Below, piece after piece: positions 1 through 10,157 of a stretch of DNA of 64,000 nucleotides (positions within the stretch are counted from its first letter, which is position 1; every line of letters starts with the position of its first letter). Made by a program: the position numbers and the translations under genes. The notes below the pieces were generated by a model, which saw nothing but the letters and a program-made list of their open reading frames with translations, ran no database searches and had not been told where the DNA came from. The DNA comes from Alkalispirillum mobile (lineage in GTDB: Bacteria > Pseudomonadota > Gammaproteobacteria > Nitrococcales > Halorhodospiraceae), in assembly GCF_003664325.1 (NCBI RefSeq), contig NZ_RCDA01000001.1:1552866-1616865 (forward strand), given 5' to 3'.

Positions 1-1469
<1,469 letters not shown>

Positions 1470-1504
1470 GGCGCGCGGACCCCGCACCGGCAACAGGAGC
1501 GAGC

Positions 1505-2938
1505 ATGGGCCAGGAGATCGACGAGACCCGCTTCACCCAGGAGCACTTCCACACCTTCTCCCGCCGGCTGAAGGAGGAGACGGCGCTGCTCAAGCAGTGG
1601 CTTCAGGAGGGGCGCTTCCCGGACGAGCCGGCCCGCATCGGCCTGGAGCTGGAGGCGTGGCTAGTGGACGGGCAGGGGCGACCGGCGCCGCGCAACGCCG
1701 AGGTCATCTCCCGCTGCGACGACTCGCACCTGGAAACCGAACTCGCCCGCTACAACCTGGAACTGAACACCGACCCCATGGCGCTGCCCGGACGGCCCTT
1801 CAGCGAGTTAGCCGGGGTGCTGGAGCAGCGCTGGGCGGCACTGCACCGCGCTGCCCAGGCCGAGCAATGCCAACCGGCCCTGGTCGGCATTTTGCCCACC
1901 GTGCGGGAATCGGACCTCTCCGTGGCGGCCATGTCCGGCCAGAAGCGTTACCAGGCGCTCAACGAACAGGTACTGGCCCTGCGTAACCGCCGGCCCATCC
2001 ACCTGGACATCCGGGGCGAGGAACACATCACCCTGGACCACCCGGACGTGATGCTGGAATCCGCCGCCACCTCCCTGCAACTGCATCTGCAGGTTACCCC
2101 GGGCAACGCCCACCGTCTGTTCAACGCGGCAGTGGCCGCCTCCGCCGCCACCGTGGGCACGGCTGCCAACTCCGCACTGCTCTTTGACCACCTGCTCTGG
2201 GCCGAGACCCGCATACCCCTGTTCGAGCAGGCGGTGGCGGTAACCCCCCTGCACGGCGGCCACGCCGGCCCCATGGCGCGGGTGGGCTTCGGCAGCGGCT
2301 ACGCCCGGGACGCCCTCTACGGCTGGTTCGTGGAGAACCGCCAGCACTACCCGGTGCTGCTCCCGGTGCTGCAGGACACGCCGCCGGAGGCACTGGCCCA
2401 CCTGCGGCTGCACAACGGCACCATCTGGCGCTGGAACCGACCGCTGGTGGATCCGGGCGACAACGGCACGCCCCACCTGCGCATCGAGCACCGGGTCATG
2501 GCGGCCGGCCCCACCCTGAGTGACGTGGTGGCCAACGCGGCCTTCTTCTACGGCCTGGTCCACGGGCTGGTGCTCAAGCAGCCGGAACTGGAGATGCGTC
2601 TGCCCTTCGTCACCGCCCAGGCCAATTTCTACAGCGCGGCGCGGCATGGGCTGGAGGCCCCGGTGACCTGGCTTGGTCAGCAACGGGCACCGCTGCGCGA
2701 GCTGATCCTCGAGGAGTTACTGCCCCTGGCCCGGGTGGGGCTGGAACACCAGGACGTGGCCGGCGACGAGATCGAGTCCTGGCTGGGCCTGATCCGGGAA
2801 CGGGTCAGCAGCGGCCAGACCGGGGCGGCCTGGCAGCGGGCCTGGTGGCAGCGCCACGGCCACGACGCCGGGGCGCTGACCCGCGCCATGCTCGAACAGC
2901 AGCAAACCGGGCAGCCCGTGCACCGCTGGCCCTTGTGA
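1505..2938 (+). CDS. GCS2-type glutamate-cysteine ligase family protein
   Basis: The protein (477 aa) belongs to the carboxylate-amine ligase family related to glutamate-cysteine ligase type 2. Visible hallmarks are the early GLELEAWLVD strand, the ELARYNLELNTDP segment and the later LQLHLQV and WRWNRPLVD segments, which correspond to the substrate/metal-binding sheet of the family. Family members make gamma-glutamylcysteine or related amides from a carboxylate and an amine with ATP. The ATG at 1505 is chosen because AGGAG precedes it by seven bases; the frame extends upstream into murU but without family-like sequence. It could be the glutathione-pathway GshA or a paralogue with another amine substrate; nothing adjacent decides this. 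Confidence 0.75.
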   Translation: MGQEIDETRFTQEHFHTFSRRLKEETALLKQWLQEGRFPDEPARIGLELEAWLVDGQGRPAPRNAEVISRCDDSHLETELARYNLELNTDPMALPGRPFSELAGVLEQRWAALHRAAQAEQCQPALVGILPTVRESDLSVAAMSGQKRYQALNEQVLALRNRRPIHLDIRGEEHITLDHPDVMLESAATSLQLHLQVTPGNAHRLFNAAVAASAATVGTAANSALLFDHLLWAETRIPLFEQAVAVTPLHGGHAGPMARVGFGSGYARDALYGWFVENRQHYPVLLPVLQDTPPEALAHLRLHNGTIWRWNRPLVDPGDNGTPHLRIEHRVMAAGPTLSDVVANAAFFYGLVHGLVLKQPELEMRLPFVTAQANFYSAARHGLEAPVTWLGQQRAPLRELILEELLPLARVGLEHQDVAGDEIESWLGLIRERVSSGQTGAAWQRAWWQRHGHDAGALTRAMLEQQQTGQPVHRWPL

Positions 2939-2980
2939 CGGCCACCGCCGACGCACCACACCAGGGGTTACAATAGGGAC

Positions 2981-3988
2981 ATGCTCAAGGTCTACGACGA
3001 CATCCCGGATGGCTTCCTCGATGCCCCGCCCACGGCCATGGACGAGATCCTGGGCGGGCCCAGCCTCATCCACATACCCGGAAAGCGCAATCCGCCGCTG
3101 TTCGTCACCACGCTGCTCCACGGCAACGAGACCACCGGCATCGAGGCCCTGCAAAGCCTGCTCAAGGACTGGGCCGGCCGCCCCCTGCCCCGGGCGCTAA
3201 CCCTGTTCATTGGCAACGTGCAGGCGGCGCGCCATGGGGTAAGGCGACTGGATCACCAGCCCGATTACAACCGGGTCTGGCCGGGCACCGACTACCCCGA
3301 CTGCCCCGAACGGCGGCTGATGGCGGAGGTGGTAGCCCGACAGGCAGCGCGGGGGGTCTTCGCCAGCCTGGACATCCACAACAACACCGGCCGCAACCCC
3401 TTCTACGGCTGCGTCAACCGGCTGGATGCCCGCTACCTGTTCCTGGCCTCGCTCTTTTCCCGCACGCTGGTCTATTTCACTCGCCCGCGCGGGGTGCAAT
3501 CGCTGGCCATGGCGGAGCTCTGCCCGGCGGTCACCGTGGAGTGTGGCCAGCCCGGGAGCCCCGCGGCCACCGCCCACGCCCGCACCTTCATGGAAGATGC
3601 CCTGCACCTGCAGGAGATCCCCAACCACGTGGAGCCGGCCGACCTGGGCGTATACCACACCGTGGCCACGGTGCGGATCCCGCGCCAGCACAGCTTCGGC
3701 TTCGACCGCAGCGACGTGGATCTGCAGCTGCTGCCGGACCTGGATGACCTGAACTTCCATGAGCTGCCCGCCGGGACGGCCTTCTGCCGAGTGCGGCCGG
3801 GCAGCAACGCCTTTCTGTCCGCCGAGGACAACGCCGGCCAGGAGGCCTGCGACGCCTATTTCGTTCACGAGGGCGACGAGATCCTCCTGCGGCGCCCGAT
3901 GATGCCGGCGATGCTTACCCGGGATGAGCGGGTCATCCGCCAGGATTGTCTTTGCTACCTGATGGAGCGCTACCCGACAGCAGGTTGA
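2981..3988 (+). CDS. Succinylglutamate desuccinylase/aspartoacylase family metallohydrolase
   Basis: This is a zinc hydrolase of the AstE/AspA (M14-like) fold, 335 aa. Expected zinc ligands are visible: His47 and Glu50 in LLHGNETTG, and His133 in SLDIHNNTG. The DYNRVWPG segment near residue 95 and the VTVECGQPG segment near residue 190 are also family features, the latter likely carrying the catalytic glutamate. Members remove acyl groups from N-acylated amino acids or modified carboxylates. It is neither astE proper (no ast genes around) nor clearly aspartoacylase, so the substrate is unknown. Its 3' end overlaps the convergent eutC gene by 56 bp. Confidence 0.8.
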   Translation: MLKVYDDIPDGFLDAPPTAMDEILGGPSLIHIPGKRNPPLFVTTLLHGNETTGIEALQSLLKDWAGRPLPRALTLFIGNVQAARHGVRRLDHQPDYNRVWPGTDYPDCPERRLMAEVVARQAARGVFASLDIHNNTGRNPFYGCVNRLDARYLFLASLFSRTLVYFTRPRGVQSLAMAELCPAVTVECGQPGSPAATAHARTFMEDALHLQEIPNHVEPADLGVYHTVATVRIPRQHSFGFDRSDVDLQLLPDLDDLNFHELPAGTAFCRVRPGSNAFLSAEDNAGQEACDAYFVHEGDEILLRRPMMPAMLTRDERVIRQDCLCYLMERYPTAG

Positions 3989-4781
3989 CGTGGGGGTCAT
4001 CCCCGCACGATGCGTGGACCAGGTCTTCGGTATTGTCCTTGAGCGCCACGCCGGTGCCGCCCCTGCGCCAGGCCTCGCGGACCAGGTAAGCCAGACGGTG
4101 CGCGGCCTCCTCCGGGGGCTGGCCGCCGGGACGGATGTTCGACACGCAATTGCGCTCGGAGTCCTGCCGGCCGGGCCTGGGCGCATGGGTCAGGTAGGCG
4201 CCGAGGCTGTCCGCCGCACTCAATCCCGGGCGCTCCCCGAGCAGGACCAGCACCTGGCCGGCGCCCAATGCCTCACCGACGGGATCGCCCAATGCGACCC
4301 GGGCCTGCTCGGCGAGCACCAGGGGACCGATCCGCAGCCCCTTGAGCAGGGGCAGCAACGCCCTGATCAGGGCCGGTCCGTTTTCCTCCGTGGCCCGGGC
4401 GGATAGCCCGTCACCCAGCACGATGGCAAGGTCGCAACCACTGCCGGCGGACGCCCTCAGCCGGGCGGCGGCGGCCTCCGGCAGGCGGCGCCCCAGATCG
4501 GGCCGACGCAGGAAAACCTCGCGAGTGCCCGCGGCACTCGATACGTGCAGAATACGATCGACCACGGGCGACAACACCTGCGCCACGCCGTTCCTGTCCA
4601 AGGCCCGGTGGACGGCGTCCCGCGCCCGGGCATGGGCCAGCTGGAAGTCCAGATGGGCGCGGGTGGGCAGGCTTTCCCCCGCGCGGCCCAGGGCGATCCG
4701 CGCTTCGGTGTGACGCTGCAGGGCCACCCAGGCATCGGCCTTCGCGGCCCCTCCCGGGCGGTATTCCGGTAGATCCGCCAT
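3933..4781 (-). CDS. eutC: Ethanolamine ammonia-lyase small subunit EutC
   Basis: EutC is the light chain of the adenosylcobalamin-dependent ethanolamine ammonia-lyase, which converts ethanolamine to acetaldehyde and ammonia. Diagnostic segments include the N-terminal RARIALGRAG-type motif (EARIALGRAGESLPTRAHLDF), the DGLSARA segment and the GERPGLSAADSLGAYLTHAP segment. The length (282 aa) matches the family. It starts 9 bp after eutB with GAGGAGG immediately before the ATG. It is the last gene of the long minus-strand operon and runs 56 bp into the convergent metallohydrolase gene. No eutA reactivase, microcompartment shell genes or acetaldehyde dehydrogenase accompany it. Confidence 0.93.
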   Translation of the reverse strand: MADLPEYRPGGAAKADAWVALQRHTEARIALGRAGESLPTRAHLDFQLAHARARDAVHRALDRNGVAQVLSPVVDRILHVSSAAGTREVFLRRPDLGRRLPEAAAARLRASAGSGCDLAIVLGDGLSARATEENGPALIRALLPLLKGLRIGPLVLAEQARVALGDPVGEALGAGQVLVLLGERPGLSAADSLGAYLTHAPRPGRQDSERNCVSNIRPGGQPPEEAAHRLAYLVREAWRRGGTGVALKDNTEDLVHASCGDDPHVNLLSGSAPSGSKDNPGG

Positions 4782-4790
4782 GGCGCCTCC

Positions 4791-6176
4791 TCAATGATCG
4801 ACGGCGATGTGGCGGAACACCCGGGGCAGCCGGGCGGCGGGCATCAGCGCCCCGTCCCCGGCCTCGATACCCACCTCGGCCAGCCAGCGCTCGAACTCCG
4901 GCGCGGGCCGCACCCCCAGCAACTGCCGCAGGTAGCGGGCATCGTGGAAGGACGTGCTCTGATAGTTGAGCATGATGTCGTCCGACCCGGGTATCCCCAT
5001 GATGAAGGTGCAGCCGGCATTGCCCAGGGCGGTGAGCAGCAGGTCCATGTCGTCCTGATCCGCCTCGGCGTGGTTGGTGTAGCAGATATCGCAGCCCATG
5101 GGCAGGCCCAGCAGTTTTCCGCAGAAGTGGTCCTCCAGCCCGGCCCGGATGATCTGCTTGCCGTCATACAGGTATTCCGGGCCGATGAAACCGACCACTG
5201 TATTGACCAGCAGCGGGGCATAGGCCCTGGCCACTGCGTAGGCCCGCGCCTCGCACGTTTGCTGGTCCACCCCGTGATGCGCGTCGGCGGACAGGGCGCT
5301 GCCCTGCCCGGTCTCGAAGTACATTGCGTTGTCGCCAACGGGGCCCCGGCCCAGTTCGCGGACGGCATCGGCTGCCTCCCGCAACAGTGCGAGGTCGATA
5401 CCGAAGCCCCGGTTGGCGGCCTCGGTGCCGGCAATGGACTGGAACACCAGGTCCACCGGGGCGCCCCGCTCCATCGCCTGCAGCGTGGTGGTCACGTGGG
5501 TCAGCACACAGCCCTGGGTGGGAATGGCGTAGGTCTGGATGACCTCGTCCAGCAGATGCAGCAGGCGGGCCACCGTGGGCACGTTGTCGGTGGCGGGGTT
5601 GATGCCGATGACCGCGTCGCCGTTCCCGTACATGAGTCCATCGAGGATACTGGCGGAGATGCCGGCGGCATGATCCGCCGGGTGGTTGGGCTGCAGCCGC
5701 GTGGCCAGCCGACCGGGCCCGCCGATGGTGTTGCGAAAGGCAGTGGTCACCTGGCAACGGGATGCCACCAGCACAAGGTCCTGCAGGCGCATCAGCTTGG
5801 AGACCGCCGCCACCATTTCGGGCGTAAGGCCCGCAGCCAGTGCCGGCAGCCCGGGGGCGTTGCCGGCGTCCAGCAGCCAGTCCCGGAATCCCCCCACCGT
5901 CAGGCCACTCACCGGCCGGAAAGCGGTCCGGTCATGGCCGTCCAGGATCAGCCGGGTGACCTCGTCGGACTCGTAGGGGACCACCGGGTCATCCAGGAAG
6001 TCCGTCAGGGGCACCTCGGCCAGTGTCTGCTGGGCCACGGCACGCTCTTCGGCACTGTCCGCCGCGACCCCGGCCAACTGGTCGCCGGCACGGACGGGCG
6101 AGGCCTTGGCCAGCAGCGTCCGGAGCCCATCGAAACGCCAGCCCCGCCCGCCGACGTGATTGCGGTACATGCGCAT
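4791..6176 (-). CDS. eutB: Ethanolamine ammonia-lyase large subunit EutB
   Basis: EutB is the catalytic heavy chain of ethanolamine ammonia-lyase, a TIM-barrel B12 enzyme. Family segments seen in order include SKLMRLQDLV and FRNTIGGPGRLATRLQPNHP in the N-terminal half, then GINPATDNV, SIAGTEAANRGFG, MYFETGQGSALSADAHHG and GCDICYTNHAEADQDDMDLL. At 461 aa it is full length. It is preceded by GGAGGGGCC directly upstream of the ATG and lies 12 bp after the SDR gene, so it is part of the same transcription unit. No cobalamin-binding or B12-synthesis gene is present nearby, so cofactor supply must come from elsewhere. Confidence 0.95.
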   Translation of the reverse strand: MRMYRNHVGGRGWRFDGLRTLLAKASPVRAGDQLAGVAADSAEERAVAQQTLAEVPLTDFLDDPVVPYESDEVTRLILDGHDRTAFRPVSGLTVGGFRDWLLDAGNAPGLPALAAGLTPEMVAAVSKLMRLQDLVLVASRCQVTTAFRNTIGGPGRLATRLQPNHPADHAAGISASILDGLMYGNGDAVIGINPATDNVPTVARLLHLLDEVIQTYAIPTQGCVLTHVTTTLQAMERGAPVDLVFQSIAGTEAANRGFGIDLALLREAADAVRELGRGPVGDNAMYFETGQGSALSADAHHGVDQQTCEARAYAVARAYAPLLVNTVVGFIGPEYLYDGKQIIRAGLEDHFCGKLLGLPMGCDICYTNHAEADQDDMDLLLTALGNAGCTFIMGIPGSDDIMLNYQSTSFHDARYLRQLLGVRPAPEFERWLAEVGIEAGDGALMPAARLPRVFRHIAVDH

Positions 6177-6188
6177 GGCCCCTCCGCG

Positions 6189-6962
6189 CTACTCCAGCGC
6201 TTCCAGCGACTCGGGCAATGTCTGCCCGCCATCCACCACCAGGGTCTGGCCGGTGACGTAGGCCGCTTCGCGCGAGGCGAAGTAGAGCATCCCGTGGGCG
6301 ATGTCCTCGACCGATCCGAGCCGCTTCAGCGGGATGGAGGCAGCCATCTGGGCCAGGTAGTCATCGCCCATCCCCTCCAGCCCTTCGGTGATGATGTTGC
6401 CCGGCATCACCGCGTTGATGGTGATGCCGTACCGGGCCAGTTCGATGGCGGCCGTGCGCAGGAAGCCCAGTTGTCCCGCCTTGCTGGCGCCGTAGTGGCT
6501 CCAGCCGGGGAAGCCGGTGATCGGCCCGGTAATCGACGAGGTGAGGACGATGCGCCCGGCTTCGCTCTGCTTGAGGGCGGGCAGGCAGGCCTGGATGCTC
6601 AGGAAGGTGCCCTTGAGGTTGGTGCTCAAGACCTCGTCCCACTGGGCCTCGGTCATCTCCTCCAGGCTTGCCGAGGGGAACATCCCGGCGTTGGCGCAAA
6701 GGACGTCGAGGCCGCCATGACGAGCCACCGCTGCCTCGGCGGCCGCCGCCATGGCGTCGCGGTCCGTGACGTCGGCGGCGAAGGCCGAAGCCACGCCGCC
6801 GGCGGCCCGCAGGGTCTCCGCCGCCGCCTCGGCGGCATCCTCTGAGCGGGCCACCAGCAGCACTTTCGCCCCTTCGCGGGCGAACACCCGGGCAATGCCC
6901 TTGCCTATGCCCTTACTGGCACCGGTGACGAGCACGGAACGACCTGCAATGGATGTCAGCAT
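6189..6962 (-). CDS. SDR-family oxidoreductase (FabG-like)
   Basis: This is a classical short-chain dehydrogenase/reductase of 257 aa. It has the Rossmann glycine motif TGASKGIG at residues 13-20, NAG at 91-93, catalytic serine in TSSITG near 142 and the YxxxK pair Tyr157/Lys161. The C-terminal [10 protein letters not shown] motif is typical of FabG-like enzymes. A GGAGGT ribosome site precedes the ATG. It sits between the PLP enzyme and eutB, so it may reduce or oxidise an aldehyde or amino alcohol produced by the operon; sequence alone cannot fix the substrate or whether NADH or NADPH is used. The fatty-acid FabG role is unlikely from context. Confidence 0.85.
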   Translation of the reverse strand: MLTSIAGRSVLVTGASKGIGKGIARVFAREGAKVLLVARSEDAAEAAAETLRAAGGVASAFAADVTDRDAMAAAAEAAVARHGGLDVLCANAGMFPSASLEEMTEAQWDEVLSTNLKGTFLSIQACLPALKQSEAGRIVLTSSITGPITGFPGWSHYGASKAGQLGFLRTAAIELARYGITINAVMPGNIITEGLEGMGDDYLAQMAASIPLKRLGSVEDIAHGMLYFASREAAYVTGQTLVVDGGQTLPESLEALE

Positions 6963-6996
6963 CGTTTTGGACCTCCGGTTTCAGAATGATCGGTGT

Positions 6997-8253
6997 TCAG
7001 GCCACGGCCAGGCGCTGCTGCACGGACTGGATCGCCCGATCCAGGCAGCCGATGACCTCCCTGGCCAGGTCTTCCTCCATGAGCAAGCCCGGTTTGAACT
7101 GCAGCACCCGGGGGTCCAGGGCGGAAAAGATGGCCCAAACCCCCTCCTCGAAGAGGGCATGCATCACCCACTCGGCGCCGTTCGGGTGATCGAACTCCAG
7201 CCCCATGACCAGTCCGTTCTGGCGCACGCCGCTGAACAGAGGCGCATGCCGGCGCTGGAGCACCGCCAGTTCCTCGGCGAAGAACGTGGTCAACGAACGC
7301 ACGTTCGCGACGGTTGCTGGCCGCCCGGTGATCTCGAGGGTCTTCAGCGCCGCGGCACAGCCGATCTCGGAGCCGCCAAAGGTGGACATGTGCGCCCAGC
7401 CATCTTCGTGCAGCCAGCCGGCCGCTGCCCGGGTCACCAGCACGGCGGCGATCGGGTAGATGCCGCCCGACAAACCCTTCCCGGTCACGAGCAGGTCCGG
7501 TGCCACGCCGTAACCGTCGATGGCCCACATGCGTCCGGTGCGCATCAACCCGGTCTGCACCTCGTCGGCCACGTAGAGGGCGCCGTGTTGCTCGCACAAC
7601 GCCTTCACGGCACGCAGGTAGTCCGGATCGGGCATGGGGAACCCGTAGGTCGCCGGTATGGTTTCCAGGATCACGCAAGCCACGTCGCCGCCGGCCAGGG
7701 CAGCCTCCATGGCCTCCAGGTCTCCGATCGGCACCTGCGTGAACTGATCCGCCTCCGGTTCGCACAGGAAGCGTTCCGAGAACCGCCCGGCCCCCGTCTT
7801 CACCGCCAGCCCGGTGTGACCGTGATAGCAGTTCTCCAGCGACACGATCCGCCGACGCCCGGTGGCCGCGCGGGCCGTTTTCAGCGCGATATCGATGGCC
7901 TCGCCACCCCCGCTGGCGAAGATGGCGTACTGCAAATGCGCCGGGGCCGTCTCCAGCAGGGCCTCGGCCAGGCGGGTCCGCATCACGGAGGGGAAGTGGT
8001 GGTTGCCGATATCGTAATGCTGCATCGCGTCGGTCACCGCTTCGATGACCTCGGGGTTCCGGTGCCCCAGGTTGTATACGCCGCCGTTCAGGTGCATGTT
8101 GATCAGGCGCCGGCCGTCCAGGTCCCAGAAACAGTAGCCCTCGCGCCGGTCGATGACGATATCGACCCCCATGCGCTGCCAGTCCGCCGTCTTGCCAGGG
8201 TTCCAGACCTTTTTCGTACGCTCCAGAAAGGCTTTCTTGTCTGTTCGAGTCAT
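6997..8253 (-). CDS. Class III PLP-dependent aminotransferase or amino-alcohol phosphate phospho-lyase
   Basis: This fold-type I PLP enzyme (418 aa) carries class III signatures: SGGGEAIDIALK near residue 115, the YHGHTG segment at 143, Asp230 in YVADEVQTG and the PLP-binding lysine Lys259 in LLVTGKGLSGG. The ATG at 8253 is preferred over an in-frame GTG at 8262. Class III enzymes include omega-aminotransferases but also ETNPPL/PHYKPL-type phospho-lyases that eliminate phosphate and ammonia from phosphorylated amino alcohols. The gene lies 12 bp after an APH-family kinase gene, the arrangement expected of a kinase plus phospho-lyase pair. The reaction is therefore an inference; a transaminase acting on an imported polyamine is the main alternative. 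Confidence 0.82.
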   Translation of the reverse strand: MTRTDKKAFLERTKKVWNPGKTADWQRMGVDIVIDRREGYCFWDLDGRRLINMHLNGGVYNLGHRNPEVIEAVTDAMQHYDIGNHHFPSVMRTRLAEALLETAPAHLQYAIFASGGGEAIDIALKTARAATGRRRIVSLENCYHGHTGLAVKTGAGRFSERFLCEPEADQFTQVPIGDLEAMEAALAGGDVACVILETIPATYGFPMPDPDYLRAVKALCEQHGALYVADEVQTGLMRTGRMWAIDGYGVAPDLLVTGKGLSGGIYPIAAVLVTRAAAGWLHEDGWAHMSTFGGSEIGCAAALKTLEITGRPATVANVRSLTTFFAEELAVLQRRHAPLFSGVRQNGLVMGLEFDHPNGAEWVMHALFEEGVWAIFSALDPRVLQFKPGLLMEEDLAREVIGCLDRAIQSVQQRLAVA

Positions 8254-8265
8254 GTTCTTCACCGA

Positions 8266-9300
8266 TTATCTCGTGTAGCCGGGCAACAGGGTGCCATTCA
8301 TGAAACGCCGGGCCAGCGCCACCGTATCCCGCCCGAAGGCATCGCCCTGCTCGATGGCCATGTCCGTATGGGCGTGCGTGCCCAGCCATGCCAGTAGCGT
8401 CATCCGACGCAGCATGATGAAAGTGGGTATCTCGGCGAGGTCCTCGGGCTCCAGCGAAGCCGTGCGCCGGTACCCCGCCAGCCAGGCAGTCACCAGCGCC
8501 TCCAGGTCGTCCCGGGTCTCGATGAAACTCACGCTTGAGGCCACGTCGTACATGAACCAGCCCAGGCCGCAGTCATCGAAATCGATCACCCGGGTATCGT
8601 CGCCATGGATCAGCAGGTTCGCCAGGCGGAGGTCAGAGTGGATCAGGCCATATCGCCGAGGCGACCGGCCGTAGCGCGTCAGCCGACGGCCGATCTCGGA
8701 CGCGGTCGCCTCGAGCACGGCGCGGCCCTCGGCATCAAGCCCGGGGCCCTCACGCCAGTCGCCCCAGTTGGGTCGCCGGCCGATGCAACCGTCGAAATCC
8801 CAGACCAGACGGGAGAAGTATTCGGGGCGCCGCCACGCCCGCGCATGGTGGTGCATGCGCCCGGCCACCTCGCCGAGCCGGCGGAAGGGGCCCTGGAGCT
8901 CGCGCTCGTCCGGCGCCTCCCCGGGGATGAAGTGAAACAGGTCCACGAAACGGGAATCGTCCCCGGAGGGGTGCGCCACCTCCTGGATATACGCGCCGTC
9001 CCGCCCGGCCACCGCCTGCGGCGTGGAGACCCCGGCCTGGTCCTGAAGGGCCTGCATCCAGGCCAGTTCGGTGCGGACGCCGTCCCGGCTGTGGTAACCG
9101 GTGCGGTGCACCCGCAGCACCAGGGGGCCGTCCATGCCGGGCGCGTCGACCCGGTAGGTGCCATTCTCGGAAACGGAGAGCAGGGAGAGCCGGGTCCCCG
9201 CCGGGAGCGACCAGCACGACAAGGCGGCTTCGGCGAAGACCCGGAACCCGGCATCGAGGCCATCGGACGGATCAAGAGAGAGTTCAGCCTGAGTGCTCAT
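8266..9300 (-). CDS. APH/ChoK-fold small-molecule kinase (amino-alcohol kinase candidate)
   Basis: The protein (344 aa) has the aminoglycoside/choline-kinase fold. The catalytic loop is IHSDLRLANLL with Asp223 and Asn228, followed by the metal-binding VIDFDDCGLG with Asp240 and a YDVAS segment. This is the layout of homoserine kinase II, choline kinase and hydroxylysine/amino-alcohol kinases. GGAGGT precedes the ATG at 9300; an upstream extension of the frame reads into the permease gene and has no kinase features. Placed between a PotABCD-type importer and a class III PLP enzyme, it most plausibly phosphorylates the imported amino alcohol. Aminoglycoside resistance is unlikely. Confidence 0.78.
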   Translation of the reverse strand: MSTQAELSLDPSDGLDAGFRVFAEAALSCWSLPAGTRLSLLSVSENGTYRVDAPGMDGPLVLRVHRTGYHSRDGVRTELAWMQALQDQAGVSTPQAVAGRDGAYIQEVAHPSGDDSRFVDLFHFIPGEAPDERELQGPFRRLGEVAGRMHHHARAWRRPEYFSRLVWDFDGCIGRRPNWGDWREGPGLDAEGRAVLEATASEIGRRLTRYGRSPRRYGLIHSDLRLANLLIHGDDTRVIDFDDCGLGWFMYDVASSVSFIETRDDLEALVTAWLAGYRRTASLEPEDLAEIPTFIMLRRMTLLAWLGTHAHTDMAIEQGDAFGRDTVALARRFMNGTLLPGYTR

Positions 9301-9313
9301 GGTTGACCTCCGG

Positions 9314-10144
9314 TCAAATCGTTGCGGGTTGCCCGTCCCGCCGGCGCGCCCGCCAGCGGAGCAGCGCGTAACCACCGAACAGCACGGTGGCGGCAACCAG
9401 GATGAGAAGGACGCCCAGGGCGGGCACTTGCGGGGTGTAGCCGGCGATCATCCGCGAATAGAGCCACTCGGGAATGGTCTGATCCGCTCCGGAGGTGTAC
9501 ACGGACAGGGGCAGGTTTCCCCAGGAAAGCAGGAAGGCGAACAATCCCCCGGAGAAGATGCCCGGCCAGAGCACAGGCAGCGTGACTTCCCGGAACACCT
9601 GCGCACGTGTCGCACCCAGGTCCCGGGCGGCCTCCTCCAGGGCCGGATCGAAGCCATACACGCGGATGGAAATGATCAGCGTGACGATCGGGACGATCCA
9701 CACCAGGTGGGCGAATACGGCGGTCTGCCAGTTCGGGGTGATACCCAGCGCCGAGTACCAGAGCAGCAGGGCCAGCCCCAGCACGGCCTGGGGGAAGAAG
9801 ATCGGCAGCAGTATGAAGCGCTGGTACAGCCGCCGCCCGCGCCAGGGGTAGCGCGCGAACGCCAGTGCCCCGAAGACCCCCATCACGACCGAAATCAGCG
9901 TGACCAGGACGGCGATAGACAGCGAAGTCCCGAGGTGATCCCTCAGTTCCATCGAGCCGAGCACCGCCTCGTACCAGCGCAGCGACCACTGCTGGATCGG
10001 AAACATGAAAAACCGGATGCTGGAAAAGGAAGCCAGCACGATGGCCACCAGGGGCAGATAAAGGATGAACAGCACCATTGCCGTCCACAGGCGCATCAGA
10101 CGCGCATTCCGGCGCTCACGGGGGTTCTGTTGGAATTCGGCCAT
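9314..10144 (-). CDS. ABC transporter permease, PotC type
   Basis: This inner-membrane permease (276 aa) has about six hydrophobic segments and the EAA-loop signature EEAARDLGATRAQVFREVTLP near residues 165-185, which docks to the ATPase. It resembles PotC of the spermidine/putrescine importer family. The ATG at 10144 follows AAGGAG and lies 13 bp after the other permease gene; the frame is open for 69 more codons upstream but these fall inside that gene. It forms the importer with the three neighbouring genes. The substrate is unknown; context suggests an amino alcohol or polyamine. Confidence 0.88.
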   Translation of the reverse strand: MAEFQQNPRERRNARLMRLWTAMVLFILYLPLVAIVLASFSSIRFFMFPIQQWSLRWYEAVLGSMELRDHLGTSLSIAVLVTLISVVMGVFGALAFARYPWRGRRLYQRFILLPIFFPQAVLGLALLLWYSALGITPNWQTAVFAHLVWIVPIVTLIISIRVYGFDPALEEAARDLGATRAQVFREVTLPVLWPGIFSGGLFAFLLSWGNLPLSVYTSGADQTIPEWLYSRMIAGYTPQVPALGVLLILVAATVLFGGYALLRWRARRRDGQPATI

Positions 10145-10157
10145 GACGGAAGTCTCC

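Noticed and set aside
4794-6845. Long open frame (683 codons) on the plus strand opposite eutB and the SDR gene
   Set aside because: It is antisense to two well-supported genes, has low-complexity Gly/His/Gln-rich translation and no family features; it is a GC-skew shadow.
6751-8397. Long plus-strand frame (548 codons) opposite the class III PLP enzyme
   Set aside because: Same pattern: antisense to a gene with intact catalytic motifs, no recognisable protein sequence, no ribosome site.
8266-9300. Aminoglycoside-resistance phosphotransferase
   Set aside because: The fold is shared with many metabolic kinases, and its place inside a catabolic operon argues for a metabolic substrate.
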